Shown: positions 7,150-15,298 of the stretch, one piece after another
Numbering within the stretch: the stretch's first letter is position 1
Layout of the letters: every line of letters starts with the position of its first letter
Source of the DNA: Bacteroidales bacterium
GTDB lineage: Bacteria > Bacteroidota > Bacteroidia > Bacteroidales > Muribaculaceae
Reading direction: 5' to 3'
DNA length: 32,842 bases
Assembly (NCBI GenBank): GCA_019416285.1
Contig: DXXM01000032.1
Coordinates: 1 to 32,842, forward strand
Notes under the pieces: generated by a model
What the model saw: only the letters and a program-made list of their open reading frames with translations
The model's database searches: none
Told to the model about the DNA's origin: nothing
Made by a program: the position numbers and the translations under genes

Positions 7150-7299
7150 CCTTACCGGAAAGCCGACGGCTTCGTCAGTCAGATTTGTGTGTCGAGGATT
7201 CCTTGTCTTACCACAATTCAATAATCGGGAGTAGACCAAATATGAACCCTCACTGTGTCTTTCAGTGTATCGCGGGATATATCGCTTATATCTCACTGC

Positions 7300-8262
7300 T
7301 TATTTTTCAACTTCGACACGGGCGCTGCTGAAAGCGTTGAGCTCGAGTTTGTCGAGTATTTCCTTTATAGCGCAAGAGGCCTTGGCGGAGATACCGGCGT
7401 CGTTAAGCTCGGGCGCGAAAGCCGCGATTGAGCCGAAGCCCGGGATAACTGTAATGAATCCGCCTCCGAATCCCGACATTGCAGGAACGCCGGTGCGGAT
7501 GAGCCATGCCTTACCGGAATGTTTTGGGCCCTTGGCTGCCATCATCGCGCAGATAGTTGCGGAGAGGGTGCCGTCGAAAGCTATATTTTTGCTGACGGGA
7601 TTGACACCGTCGGCCGCGATGGTAGCACCCATTTCGGCAAGCTGCTCGGTGGTGACCATCATAGAGCGCAGACGAGTGTAGAGGTCGACCGAGAGAGCGG
7701 CGTTGTCGTAAAGCTCATAGCCGACCTCGGCAAAAGCGTTGACGATATTCTTTTCTTCATTTTTCTGCTTCGAGGCCTCATAGAGCTTGTCGCAGAGCAC
7801 GGGAGAAGTGCCCATCAAATCCGTCATGAGGTTAGAAAGGATATCCATCTTTCCGTCGAAGTCGCCGATTGGCTCTACCAGACTGGTAGCCCTGACGCCT
7901 TTAGCGTGCATGCCTTTGGGTTTCTTTTCCTTATTTTCGGCAGATTTATCCTTGGAGGCACATCCGCACCCGCAGCCACATGCCTTGGCGAGTCCCATCT
8001 TCGAGACGAAATCCTCGGGTTTCATCTGGGTGAAAAGCTGAATGACGATGGGCAGACGGCTGATGGCACCCATGGCGAACTGAGCCTGTGTGTGGCCCAC
8101 GTCAAATTTTGTTCCATCGGCCAGGCGGACGGAAATACCGAACATACCGTCGTTCATCCCGGCCACTTTAGGACTTGGAGCGCCGGTTGTATCGTTTTTG
8201 TGGTTATCGTAAGCTTCCTGTACGGCTGCCTTTATGTCGGCGAGCTTGATTTTTCTATCCAT
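7300..8262 (-). CDS. Glutaminase-fold protein with lost active site and Cys-rich insert
   Basis: The 320-residue product aligns along its length with GlsA-type glutaminases (serine beta-lactamase-like fold; glutamine to glutamate plus ammonia). Clear family segments are NDGMFGISVRLADG (37-50), SVDLYTRLRSM (191-201), QLAEMGATIAADGVNPV (207-223) and SGFGGG (263-268). The catalytic SxxK (Ser66/Lys69 in the E. coli enzyme) reads A66-I-S-R69. The KSG motif reads M262-S-G. By recalled alignment the Asn117, Glu161, Asn168, Tyr244 and Val262 ligands are also replaced; only the equivalent of Tyr192 (Tyr195 here) remains. A Lys-rich insertion (92-117) begins with C95-G-C97-G-C99-G-C101. It is probably not a glutaminase; a binding or metal-linked role is possible. 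The frame is intact and it has its own terminator, so it is a maintained gene rather than debris. It stands alone. Confidence 0.8.
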   Translation of the reverse strand: MDRKIKLADIKAAVQEAYDNHKNDTTGAPSPKVAGMNDGMFGISVRLADGTKFDVGHTQAQFAMGAISRLPIVIQLFTQMKPEDFVSKMGLAKACGCGCGCASKDKSAENKEKKPKGMHAKGVRATSLVEPIGDFDGKMDILSNLMTDLMGTSPVLCDKLYEASKQKNEEKNIVNAFAEVGYELYDNAALSVDLYTRLRSMMVTTEQLAEMGATIAADGVNPVSKNIAFDGTLSATICAMMAAKGPKHSGKAWLIRTGVPAMSGFGGGFITVIPGFGSIAAFAPELNDAGISAKASCAIKEILDKLELNAFSSARVEVEK

Positions 8263-8558
8263 AACAGTTATAGTATTTTATTGGTTAATCCGAATATGCG
8301 AGTGGCTTCAAGCGGAGAGCCCAAAGTCGCTTTTCATTGAGAATAACTACGACCACAACCGCCTGGTTGACCGAATTACGGAAACTTAGACTATTTTATC
8401 AATCGTTATGAATATCTGTGCGCCATATCAGCGGGAATCAAGGCCTAAAATTAACCTAATGTGTTAATCTACAACTCCTATTCAACATTTTCGGATTAAA
8501 AAATGTTGTTAAATCTAAAGAATCATAATTTCTCACCCCAACACAATATATCTGTCCT
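8263..8558. other. Divergent spacer, glutaminase-like gene to lipoprotein
   Basis: About 300 bases upstream of both flanking genes. I see no clear TAnnTTTG promoter for either. A weak hairpin CAACATTTT/AAAATGTTG lies at 8483-8508. No short gene is convincing. Confidence 0.4.
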
Positions 8559-9008
8559 ATGAGCCGTCTTGAAAAAACAATTCTTTTCCCTCTCCTGTTG
8601 ACCATCATATTTCTCGGAGCATGTTCAAACAATCTTTGGGATGAGGTTCCGACACCAATAACGTCGTTTATCGAACAGTATTTCCCCGGCAGCGGTGTCA
8701 AGGAGTTCAGTGAGACAGAGACATCCTACAGGATTAAAATCAACAACGGGGCTACACTTACTTTTGACAAGGAATATGACTGGACCTCCATCAACGGCAA
8801 CGGCGTGCATCTGCCGGAAGTGCTTGTGTATGACAAACTGCCCCCGGCGCTGTTCAACTATCTTCAGGGAATCCAGCAGCAAAACGCGGTCTATGCGATG
8901 ACACGCGACAAGACTTATTATAAACTCACTATGGAGGATACTGTGATTACCTACGAAATCGCAACGGGTAAAATCACTTACCCGGACGGAAAGACGCTTG
9001 ATTCATAG
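8559..9008 (+). CDS. PepSY-like (DUF2874) periplasmic lipoprotein
   Basis: A 149-residue protein with a lipoprotein signal peptide: a short basic start, a hydrophobic core and the lipobox LGAC with Cys22. The mature part carries FIEQYFPGSGVKEFSE, TSYRIKINNGATLTFDKEYDWTSI and LPEVLVYDKLPPALFNYL. This is the helix-plus-sheet pattern of the PepSY-like family, once labelled putative beta-lactamase-inhibitor-like, which is common as small periplasmic proteins in Bacteroidales. The function is unknown; PepSY domains are thought to bind peptides or inhibit proteases. The ATG at 8559 places the signal peptide correctly. It is a single gene, convergent with the downstream symporter. Confidence 0.75.
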   Translation: MSRLEKTILFPLLLTIIFLGACSNNLWDEVPTPITSFIEQYFPGSGVKEFSETETSYRIKINNGATLTFDKEYDWTSINGNGVHLPEVLVYDKLPPALFNYLQGIQQQNAVYAMTRDKTYYKLTMEDTVITYEIATGKITYPDGKTLDS

Positions 9009-9068
9009 CCTTCAGCCCACACTCAGACACGGTAACTGGTGTCGGTTCCCGCCGACGGAATGAGCCAA

Positions 9069-10451
9069 TCAGATGAACTGGCTGGCCAGGACGATGGCGA
9101 TAAGCACCGGCGCAATCCATTTCACGATAAAGGCTATGAGGCCGAACACGTGAGATGTGAGAGTGCCGTTGTTTGTGAGTTCGTTGCGGAAGAAAGAGCG
9201 TGGCGCCACCCATCCCATATAGATGCAGAGGAGGATTCCGCCGATGGGGAGCATGATGTTTGTGGCCACGGTATCGAGAAAATCAAAGATGGTGAGGCCG
9301 CAGATTTTAAAATCGCTCCACGGGCCGACTGAGAGCGAGCAGATTGAGCTTAGAAGCAGAAGCGGGAGCACTACAGCCATTACTGCGCGCTTCCTCGACA
9401 GGCCGAACCGACATTCCATAAAGGCTACCGACACTTCAGCAAGCGAGATAGTCGATGTGAAAGCTGCTACGGAAAGCAGAAGGAAAAATAGCGATGACCA
9501 GAACTGTGTACCGCCCATCTGAGTGAAGATTTCCGGCAGAGTGATGAATACGAGGGCCGAGCCAGCAAGATTGTGGTCGGCGAGGCCGAATGTCATCACT
9601 GCGGGGAAAATGATGAGGCCCATGAGTATGGCGGTGCCGAGGTCAAGAAGCGAGACCGTGACGGCTGTGCGCGTGAGTTTCGTGTCGGCGGGGTAATAGC
9701 TTGAATATGTCACGAGTATGCCCATGGCGAGGCTGAGAGAGAAGAATGACTGGCCAAGGGCGTTGACTACCGTTTTGGGCGTCACGGCCGAAAAATCGGG
9801 ATTAAGGAAAAACTCTATGCCTTCTCCGGCCTTGGGCAAGGTGAGCGACACGCCGCAGAAAATCACCAGGAGGACAAAGAGAATCGGCATCATGATGTTT
9901 GACATCTTCTCTATGCCTTTCTGCACACCTTTTAGCAACACGAAGAGGTTGGCGAAAATCATGATGGCTGTCATCACGAGTGGGCGGTAGGTGCCGGTGA
10001 TATATGACGACATCTTGTCGCTGAACAGCTGCTCCTCACCGGCTATCGTAGCGAGATTACCTGCGGTTCCGGCAGTGGAGTAAAGGTCGCCGGTGAGAGA
10101 CTGGATAAGATATTCGAGTGTCCACCCGGAAACCACCATGTAGAATGAAAGAATGAGATATGAGGCGAGGATGGCGAGTGCGCCCACGAGCCACCATCCT
10201 TTCCGGGCAGGAGTGACGTTGCGGAAAGCTCCAGTGGCATCCGAATTGCCTCCGCGTCCGAGCGAAAACTCGGCCGTCATCACGGGTATGCCGAGGATAA
10301 ACACACATGCGATATATATCAGAAGAAACACCGCGCCACCGTTGGCCTGAGTTTCGGCGGGAAAACGCCACACGTTGCCGAGTCCGACGGCAGAACCTAC
10401 CGTCGCGGCTATAAGTCCGATCTTGGATCCAAATTTTACTTTCTGCGACAT
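9069..10451 (-). CDS. Neurotransmitter:sodium symporter (NSS/SNF) family transporter
   Basis: A 460-residue inner-membrane protein with 11 to 12 hydrophobic segments. TM1 carries the family signature GSAVGLGNVWRFP (19-31), which forms the unwound sodium and substrate site, and the following TM2 NGGAVFLLIYI fits. Family members such as LeuT, MhsT and TnaT import amino acids with sodium; the substrate cannot be read from the sequence. Length is typical of bacterial members. It lies downstream of a Crp/Fnr regulator on the same strand after a 148-base gap and may have its own promoter, though no clear -7 box is seen. It is convergent with the PepSY-like lipoprotein. Confidence 0.92.
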   Translation of the reverse strand: MSQKVKFGSKIGLIAATVGSAVGLGNVWRFPAETQANGGAVFLLIYIACVFILGIPVMTAEFSLGRGGNSDATGAFRNVTPARKGWWLVGALAILASYLILSFYMVVSGWTLEYLIQSLTGDLYSTAGTAGNLATIAGEEQLFSDKMSSYITGTYRPLVMTAIMIFANLFVLLKGVQKGIEKMSNIMMPILFVLLVIFCGVSLTLPKAGEGIEFFLNPDFSAVTPKTVVNALGQSFFSLSLAMGILVTYSSYYPADTKLTRTAVTVSLLDLGTAILMGLIIFPAVMTFGLADHNLAGSALVFITLPEIFTQMGGTQFWSSLFFLLLSVAAFTSTISLAEVSVAFMECRFGLSRKRAVMAVVLPLLLLSSICSLSVGPWSDFKICGLTIFDFLDTVATNIMLPIGGILLCIYMGWVAPRSFFRNELTNNGTLTSHVFGLIAFIVKWIAPVLIAIVLASQFI

Positions 10452-10599
10452 ATCAGTCAGTTCATTTGCATTAAACAGTACGATTCGAGGCTTCCGGCCT
10501 GCAAGCCACTCGTCTCATCTTTTTTGCCGGCATCACGCCGTAATCGCTGGTGGATATTTTTTATGTCATCCCGACATCGAAGTCCCGAAATGATGGTGT

Positions 10600-11301
10600 T
10601 CAGCCGAATTTCGAGATTTTTCTGAGAAGAGGTTCGTTGAGAATTTTGATTTTACGACCGTCGACGACGATTATTTTCTCTGCACCGAAAGTCGAGAGGG
10701 TACGGATGGCATTTGAGGTAGTCATGTTGGAGAGATTGGCAAGGTCCTCGCGCGCCATATAAATCTTGAGCGTCATATTGTCATCATCCTCATAGCCGTA
10801 ATTGTCGCGCAACACGAGGAGTGCTTCAGCGAGGCGTGCGCGGATATGTTTTTGAGTTAGATTGACGATTTTCGTGTCGGAATTACCGAGGTTGCGTGAG
10901 AGCTCATGGATAAAAAACATCGCAAGGCGGTTGTTTTTGCTGATCATTTCCTTGACAAGACTCATCGGAAGCGTACCGAGCACGGATTCCTCGAGTGTCG
11001 CGGCACTTGACACATAGTGTTCTCTCGCAAAATATGCACGGTAGCCGAAATATTGTCCGGGGTTAATGAGACGGAGAATCTGTACGCGTCCGCCGACACC
11101 ATCCTTATATTTTTTTACCTTACCTTCGATAAGTACCCAGAGAAATTCCGGCTCCTCTTTTTCGGCATAGATAATCTTGTTTTTCTTATAATGATGGACT
11201 GTGAAATTATCAATAAGCAGACGTTTCTCCTCATTGGTGAGAAGCATCCAGATATCCGTTAATTCCTCGGTAATAATTTTGTCAATTGTATCTTTAATCA
11301 T
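10600..11301 (-). CDS. Crp/Fnr-family transcriptional regulator
   Basis: A 233-residue cytoplasmic regulator. The N-terminal cyclic-nucleotide-binding-like jelly roll (about 28-125) includes PEFLWVLIEGKVKKYK and INPGQYFGYRAYF. A long dimerisation helix follows (about 128-160). The C-terminal winged helix (about 165-230) includes MAREDLANLSNMTTSNAIRTLSTF, which matches the Crp recognition helix pattern. No Fnr-type cysteine cluster is present, so an iron-sulfur sensor is unlikely; the ligand is unknown. Bacteroidetes have many such paralogues, often for redox or nutrient stress. The ATG at 11301 lies about 30 bases after a -7 box. The downstream symporter is a possible target but is not proven. 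Confidence 0.9.
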   Translation of the reverse strand: MIKDTIDKIITEELTDIWMLLTNEEKRLLIDNFTVHHYKKNKIIYAEKEEPEFLWVLIEGKVKKYKDGVGGRVQILRLINPGQYFGYRAYFAREHYVSSAATLEESVLGTLPMSLVKEMISKNNRLAMFFIHELSRNLGNSDTKIVNLTQKHIRARLAEALLVLRDNYGYEDDDNMTLKIYMAREDLANLSNMTTSNAIRTLSTFGAEKIIVVDGRKIKILNEPLLRKISKFG

Positions 11302-11334
11302 GAGCTGTGCCGTGCAACTATGTTATATAGCATG

Positions 11335-11342
11335 CAAATTTA
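11335..11342 (-). promoter_or_regulatory. -7 box for the Crp/Fnr gene
   Basis: TAAATTTG on the minus strand matches TAnnTTTG, 34 bases upstream of the ATG. No TTTG is present at the -33 spacing. Confidence 0.42.
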
Positions 11343-11454
11343 CCAACTTAAATCGACAAGAATCCTTTTGTGTGGTTAAAAAATCTTAAATCAGGCAAAT
11401 ACGCCATTTTCAAACGCTGAATCGGCAGTGGTGAAGAGCCCCGCGATAAACGAC

Positions 11455-11498
11455 CCCGGACAGCACCGCGGCGTGTGGAGCGCCATGTGCTGTCCGGG
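11455..11498 (-). terminator. Hairpin downstream of the efflux operon
   Basis: CCCGGACAGCAC (11455-11466) pairs perfectly with GTGCTGTCCGGG (11487-11498), with an inner GGCG/CGCC stem. It is 34 bases past the stop of the TolC-like gene. The T-tract on the minus strand is weak, so it may instead protect the mRNA 3' end. Confidence 0.6.
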
Positions 11499-11531
11499 AC
11501 CGGATGATATTTCCGTTTTTTCAGAAGAGGT

Positions 11532-12827
11532 TCAATAACGGTTGTAGAAACGCAATACGCGGTTGCGCAGTATGAGCTCATATTTCGCCTGCACCTGCTG
11601 GGCGAGGGTGGTGATATAGTCGGACTGGGTCTGCTCCCATTCGGTAGCGTTGGCCTTTCCGTAGGTATATTTCTCGGTCATAGCGTCGAGCGCGGCTTTG
11701 GCTGCGGAGACAGCGGTCTTGCCGGCCTCATATTTTTTCTCGGCACCGAGAGCCTGCTGATAGGCGAGACGGATTGACTTGTGGAGCTCGCTTTCCTGCT
11801 GCTGGAGCTGAAGCTGCGCGTTAAGCTTGCGCACCTTGGCCTGGCGTATCTGATTGCGGGTGTTGAAGCCGTCGAAAATGGGAACCGAAAGCGAGAATCC
11901 GAGGCTCTTCGAGAAGTTGTCGCGCATCTGCGAGCCGAATGACTTGCTTTTGTCGCCGGAAACGGTGTAGTAGCTGCTTCCGAGGCCCGCGTTGAAGCTA
12001 ACGGTCGGGATATAGCCGGTCTTGGCGACGGCTATACCGTCGTCGGCAAGCCTGATGCTTTCGCGTGTGGCGAGCAACGCCGGATAGTTGGCGAGTGCAT
12101 TGGTGTAGACCTCCTCGGCGTTGAGAAGTGTCATGTTGTCGTCGTCGATGGGCTCGATTTCGAATCCGTTGATGTCGTCGAGCTCAAGCAGTTTCGCAAG
12201 TTCGATTTTTGATGTGGCGAGGTCATTTTCGGAGTTCACCACCTGCACCTCGTTCTGAGCCACCTGCGCCTCGGCCTGAATCACATCGACCTCGGGCACC
12301 TTGCCCCCTTCGAGTAAGATACGCTGGCGCTCGAGCTGGACATTTGACAGACGCAACTGCTCGCGGCTCACTTCGAGGAGCTCCTGATTGAAGAGCACCT
12401 GCAGATATGAGGTGATAATGCTCAGACGCACTTCGTCGCGTGTGGCCTCGGTCTGTTTTTCAAGCATCGAGAGATTCGTGCGGCTGTAGCGGAGCTGGCG
12501 GATATTGCGCAGCCCCTGGAAGATGGGGAGCGACATGCGCGCGTTCCACGAGAACATCGAGGTGTTGCGGTTGGCGTAGGTGTTGGCCGATGTCAGACCG
12601 CGGCCGAAGTCCCAGTTCTGTCCGGCGCTTGCCGAAAGCTGGGGGAGGAAGGCGTCTTTGGCCTCGGTGACGGAGAGCTCGCCGCCCATCCTGTTGATTT
12701 CAGCCGACCGGATGTTGAGGTTGTGGTCCATGGCGTAGCTGAGACAACTGTCGAGACTCCATGTATCGGCCAGGGCCGTGGCTGCCGTCAGACCGATGGC
12801 GAGTATCGGGAATATGATACGTTTCAT
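11532..12827 (-). CDS. TolC-family outer-membrane efflux protein
   Basis: A 431-residue protein with a Sec signal peptide (about 1-20, ending in ATALA). The mature part begins TWSLDSCLSYAMDHNLNIRSAEINR, the usual start of an outer-membrane efflux protein repeat. Two long alpha-helical hairpin regions rich in Gln, Leu and Ala follow (about 130-215 and 330-420), the second repeat ending near TEWEQTQSDYITTLAQQVQAKYELILR. It should form the trimeric outer-membrane channel of a tripartite exporter. It is the last gene of the five-gene operon starting at 17224, 48 bases after the adaptor gene, and is followed by a hairpin at 11455-11498. Confidence 0.93.
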   Translation of the reverse strand: MKRIIFPILAIGLTAATALADTWSLDSCLSYAMDHNLNIRSAEINRMGGELSVTEAKDAFLPQLSASAGQNWDFGRGLTSANTYANRNTSMFSWNARMSLPIFQGLRNIRQLRYSRTNLSMLEKQTEATRDEVRLSIITSYLQVLFNQELLEVSREQLRLSNVQLERQRILLEGGKVPEVDVIQAEAQVAQNEVQVVNSENDLATSKIELAKLLELDDINGFEIEPIDDDNMTLLNAEEVYTNALANYPALLATRESIRLADDGIAVAKTGYIPTVSFNAGLGSSYYTVSGDKSKSFGSQMRDNFSKSLGFSLSVPIFDGFNTRNQIRQAKVRKLNAQLQLQQQESELHKSIRLAYQQALGAEKKYEAGKTAVSAAKAALDAMTEKYTYGKANATEWEQTQSDYITTLAQQVQAKYELILRNRVLRFYNRY

Positions 12828-12875
12828 ATATGTCTGTTAATGTCTGTTGTTATGATTGGATGATACCTGAGGCGG

Positions 12876-13973
12876 TCAGTTCTTTACGGCGGCGCCACGC
12901 AGCCTGACATTCTTGTCGATGCCGCTGTTGACCTGGATATTGATGCCGTCGGATGTACCGGTGGCAATCGCTTTGCGCTCGAATTTCTGCTGGGGCACGG
13001 TGTCGGTGAGGACGTAGACAAAGGTGCTGTCGCCCTTCCACTCGATTACGCTTTCGGGTATCGTGAGCACATTGTCTGCTTTACTGAGGCTGACTGTTGC
13101 ATTTGCGCTGTAGCCGGCGCGGATTCTCTCGCCCTCGGGGACCTTGATGGCAGCCTTGATTTCAAAAGTGTTGGCGCCGTTGGTCTCCACTCCTTTCGGG
13201 GCAATGAGCTCGATGACAGCGTCGAGTTTAAGGTCGGGGAGAGCACCGATGGCAATTTCCATGGGCTGTCCGACTGAGAGGAGACCCACTTCTGTCTCGT
13301 CTACCTTGCCTTCGAATATCAGATTGTTCATATCGGCTACTGTGGCAATGGTAGTACCGTCGTTCATCGTGTTGGCCTGAATCACAGAGCTACCTACTTT
13401 CACCGGTACATCGAGCACGAGGCCAGTGATTGTGGCGCGTACAAGGGTGTTGCTCTCCTTGGCGTTGGTCTTGGAGACGCCCTCCTTGACGATTGAATAG
13501 GCGTCCTGCGCGGCGTTGAGCTCGGCCTTGGCCTGGGCGAGAGTGGTGGCTGTGTTTTCGTAGTCCTCGCGGCTGATCACTTTCTTATCGTAGAGAAGCT
13601 GATTGCGTTCATGCTTGAGGCGTGCGTCCTCGAGGTTGATTTTCGCAGTCTCCACACGCGAAAGCGCGGACGACAACTGGCCCTCGTCGGGAACAATCTT
13701 GATTTTGGCCACGACGTCGCCGGCCTGCACCATGTCACCCTCCTCTACATTGATTTCGGAGATGATGCCTGATACCTGGGGTTTGATTTCGATTTCGTCA
13801 CGGGGCTCAATCTTGCCCGTGAGCACTGTGTTGCGCTCGATGCTTCCGGTTGTCGGGCTGACGAGTTCATAGACTTCAGCCTCGGGACGCGACTTCATGA
13901 AAAGATACACAAATGTCCCGATGAAAATCGCGGCGATGACACACCACACGAAAATCCGCAAAAATTTTTTCAT
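12876..13973 (-). CDS. Periplasmic adaptor (MacA/HlyD-like membrane fusion protein)
   Basis: A 365-residue protein with one N-terminal membrane anchor (about 5-27). A biotinyl-lipoyl-like half (VSGIISEINVEEGDMVQAGDVVAKI, about 68-92) leads into an alpha-helical hairpin (about 98-160). The second lipoyl half (ATITGLVLDVPVKVGSSV, about 178-195), a beta-barrel and a membrane-proximal domain follow. This is the MacA layout, which links an inner-membrane ABC transporter to TolC. The next gene upstream in the operon is an FtsX/MacB permease (64-base gap) and the next downstream is the TolC-like channel. The exported compound is not shown by the sequence. Confidence 0.93.
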   Translation of the reverse strand: MKKFLRIFVWCVIAAIFIGTFVYLFMKSRPEAEVYELVSPTTGSIERNTVLTGKIEPRDEIEIKPQVSGIISEINVEEGDMVQAGDVVAKIKIVPDEGQLSSALSRVETAKINLEDARLKHERNQLLYDKKVISREDYENTATTLAQAKAELNAAQDAYSIVKEGVSKTNAKESNTLVRATITGLVLDVPVKVGSSVIQANTMNDGTTIATVADMNNLIFEGKVDETEVGLLSVGQPMEIAIGALPDLKLDAVIELIAPKGVETNGANTFEIKAAIKVPEGERIRAGYSANATVSLSKADNVLTIPESVIEWKGDSTFVYVLTDTVPQQKFERKAIATGTSDGINIQVNSGIDKNVRLRGAAVKN

Positions 13974-14036
13974 TGTTTCTTATATGATTACGTTGATTAT
14001 TGACTGACTGTTAAACTCTAAATTTAAAACTTTATA

Positions 14037-15281
14037 CTACTTATCATTAAGCGCCTCGATAGGCTTGATTTTCATTGCCTTGACAGCGGGGATGAGACCT
14101 GCGGCCGTGCCGAGGACGAGGAAGGTAGCAAGAATGTAGATTGCCTGCGTGAAGGTGAGCTGGAAAGCTATCACTCCGCGCTCGTCGGCAAAGATGTGTT
14201 CCGCTCCGGCGAGGACTATGATGGCAAAACTTATGCCCGCAATTCCCGCGATAGAGGTCAGGACCATACTCTCGGAGAGAATCTGAATGATGATGTCGCG
14301 CGGCTTGGCTCCGATGGCGCGGCGGATGCCGATTTCATGCGTGCGCTCGCGGACTATAATCCACATGATATTGCCAACGCCGATGATGCCTGACAGGAGG
14401 GTGCCCGCGCCCACAATCAGTGCAAGCAACGTTATGCCGAGAAACACATTGTCGAGCATCTTGAACTTTTCCGACACGTCGAAATAGTGGATTACCCCTT
14501 CATCGTCGGGAGCAACGGGATGGTTGCGCGCTATCAGGCGACGAACCGTCTGCTCGTAGTCGCCGGGGGCATATCCGCTTTTGAGCGTCATCATGAACAT
14601 GCCCACCTTGTTGCCGAGGTTATAGTTGGCGCGCATGGAATTGTAGGGGATGATTACGGACTCGTCGAGCTCTGCGCCCATGCTGATTTCGGAAGTCTGT
14701 CCGGCTATGCCCACCACCTTATAATATATGCCGTTGAGCGAGATTTCCTTGCCTATGCCGGAGACACCTCCGAAGAGTTCGTCGGCGGCTTTCTTGCCCA
14801 CCACGCAGACTTTTCGCGAGCGGGTATTGTCGGCCTCGTTGATGAAGCGTCCTTCATACATTTTGGGGACGAATATCTTGTCGTAGTCGCTCTCCACGCC
14901 GGTGAGCATGACGTTTGAGCCCTTTTGCCCGTAGAGAGCCTTGGCCCAGAGATTGTTGACAGCCGAAGAGCTCTCTATCTCCGGGATTACGCGGCGGATG
15001 TTGATGATGTCCTGGAGATTCAGTTCCGTGGGCATACCCTTGTTGAAGCCGGCGTAGGGTTTGGTGGTGCGGCCCGGAAACACGATGGCCACGTTGGTGG
15101 CGAAGCCTTCGAAATTGCGTCCCATGAAGTTTTTGAGACCTTTCGAGCCGCCTATGAGCATGGCGAGGATGGCGGTGCCCCAGAAGATGCCGAAGGCCGT
15201 CATGAAGGTGCGCGTCTTGTTCTGAGCCAGTGTAGTTCCTATTTCGCGCCAGTTTTCTATATCGAAGATTGGATTTTTCAT
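14037..15281 (-). CDS. MacB-type ABC transporter permease (second of two)
   Basis: A 414-residue inner-membrane protein without an ATPase domain. TM1 (about 27-45) follows an N-terminal amphipathic segment. A large extracytoplasmic MacB-core domain fills about 50-275. Three more TM helices (about 280-305, 335-360, 375-400) make up the FtsX-like domain, which contains the conserved loop VRERTHEIGIRRAIGAKP. The layout is that of MacB/LolC-type mechanotransmission transporters. Only 17 bases separate its start from the stop of the paralogous permease, so the two probably form a heterodimer with the ATPase encoded first in the operon. Confidence 0.92.
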   Translation of the reverse strand: MKNPIFDIENWREIGTTLAQNKTRTFMTAFGIFWGTAILAMLIGGSKGLKNFMGRNFEGFATNVAIVFPGRTTKPYAGFNKGMPTELNLQDIINIRRVIPEIESSSAVNNLWAKALYGQKGSNVMLTGVESDYDKIFVPKMYEGRFINEADNTRSRKVCVVGKKAADELFGGVSGIGKEISLNGIYYKVVGIAGQTSEISMGAELDESVIIPYNSMRANYNLGNKVGMFMMTLKSGYAPGDYEQTVRRLIARNHPVAPDDEGVIHYFDVSEKFKMLDNVFLGITLLALIVGAGTLLSGIIGVGNIMWIIVRERTHEIGIRRAIGAKPRDIIIQILSESMVLTSIAGIAGISFAIIVLAGAEHIFADERGVIAFQLTFTQAIYILATFLVLGTAAGLIPAVKAMKIKPIEALNDK

Positions 15282-15298
15282 TGCTTTGTCTGTCGGGG

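Noticed and set aside
7087..7296. Small minus-strand frame of 69 codons
   Set aside because: It spans the terminator of the glutaminase-like gene and has no recognisable motif or start context.
7519..8340. Plus-strand frame of 273 codons opposite the glutaminase-like gene
   Set aside because: Antisense shadow; the minus-strand frame shows full-length family similarity.
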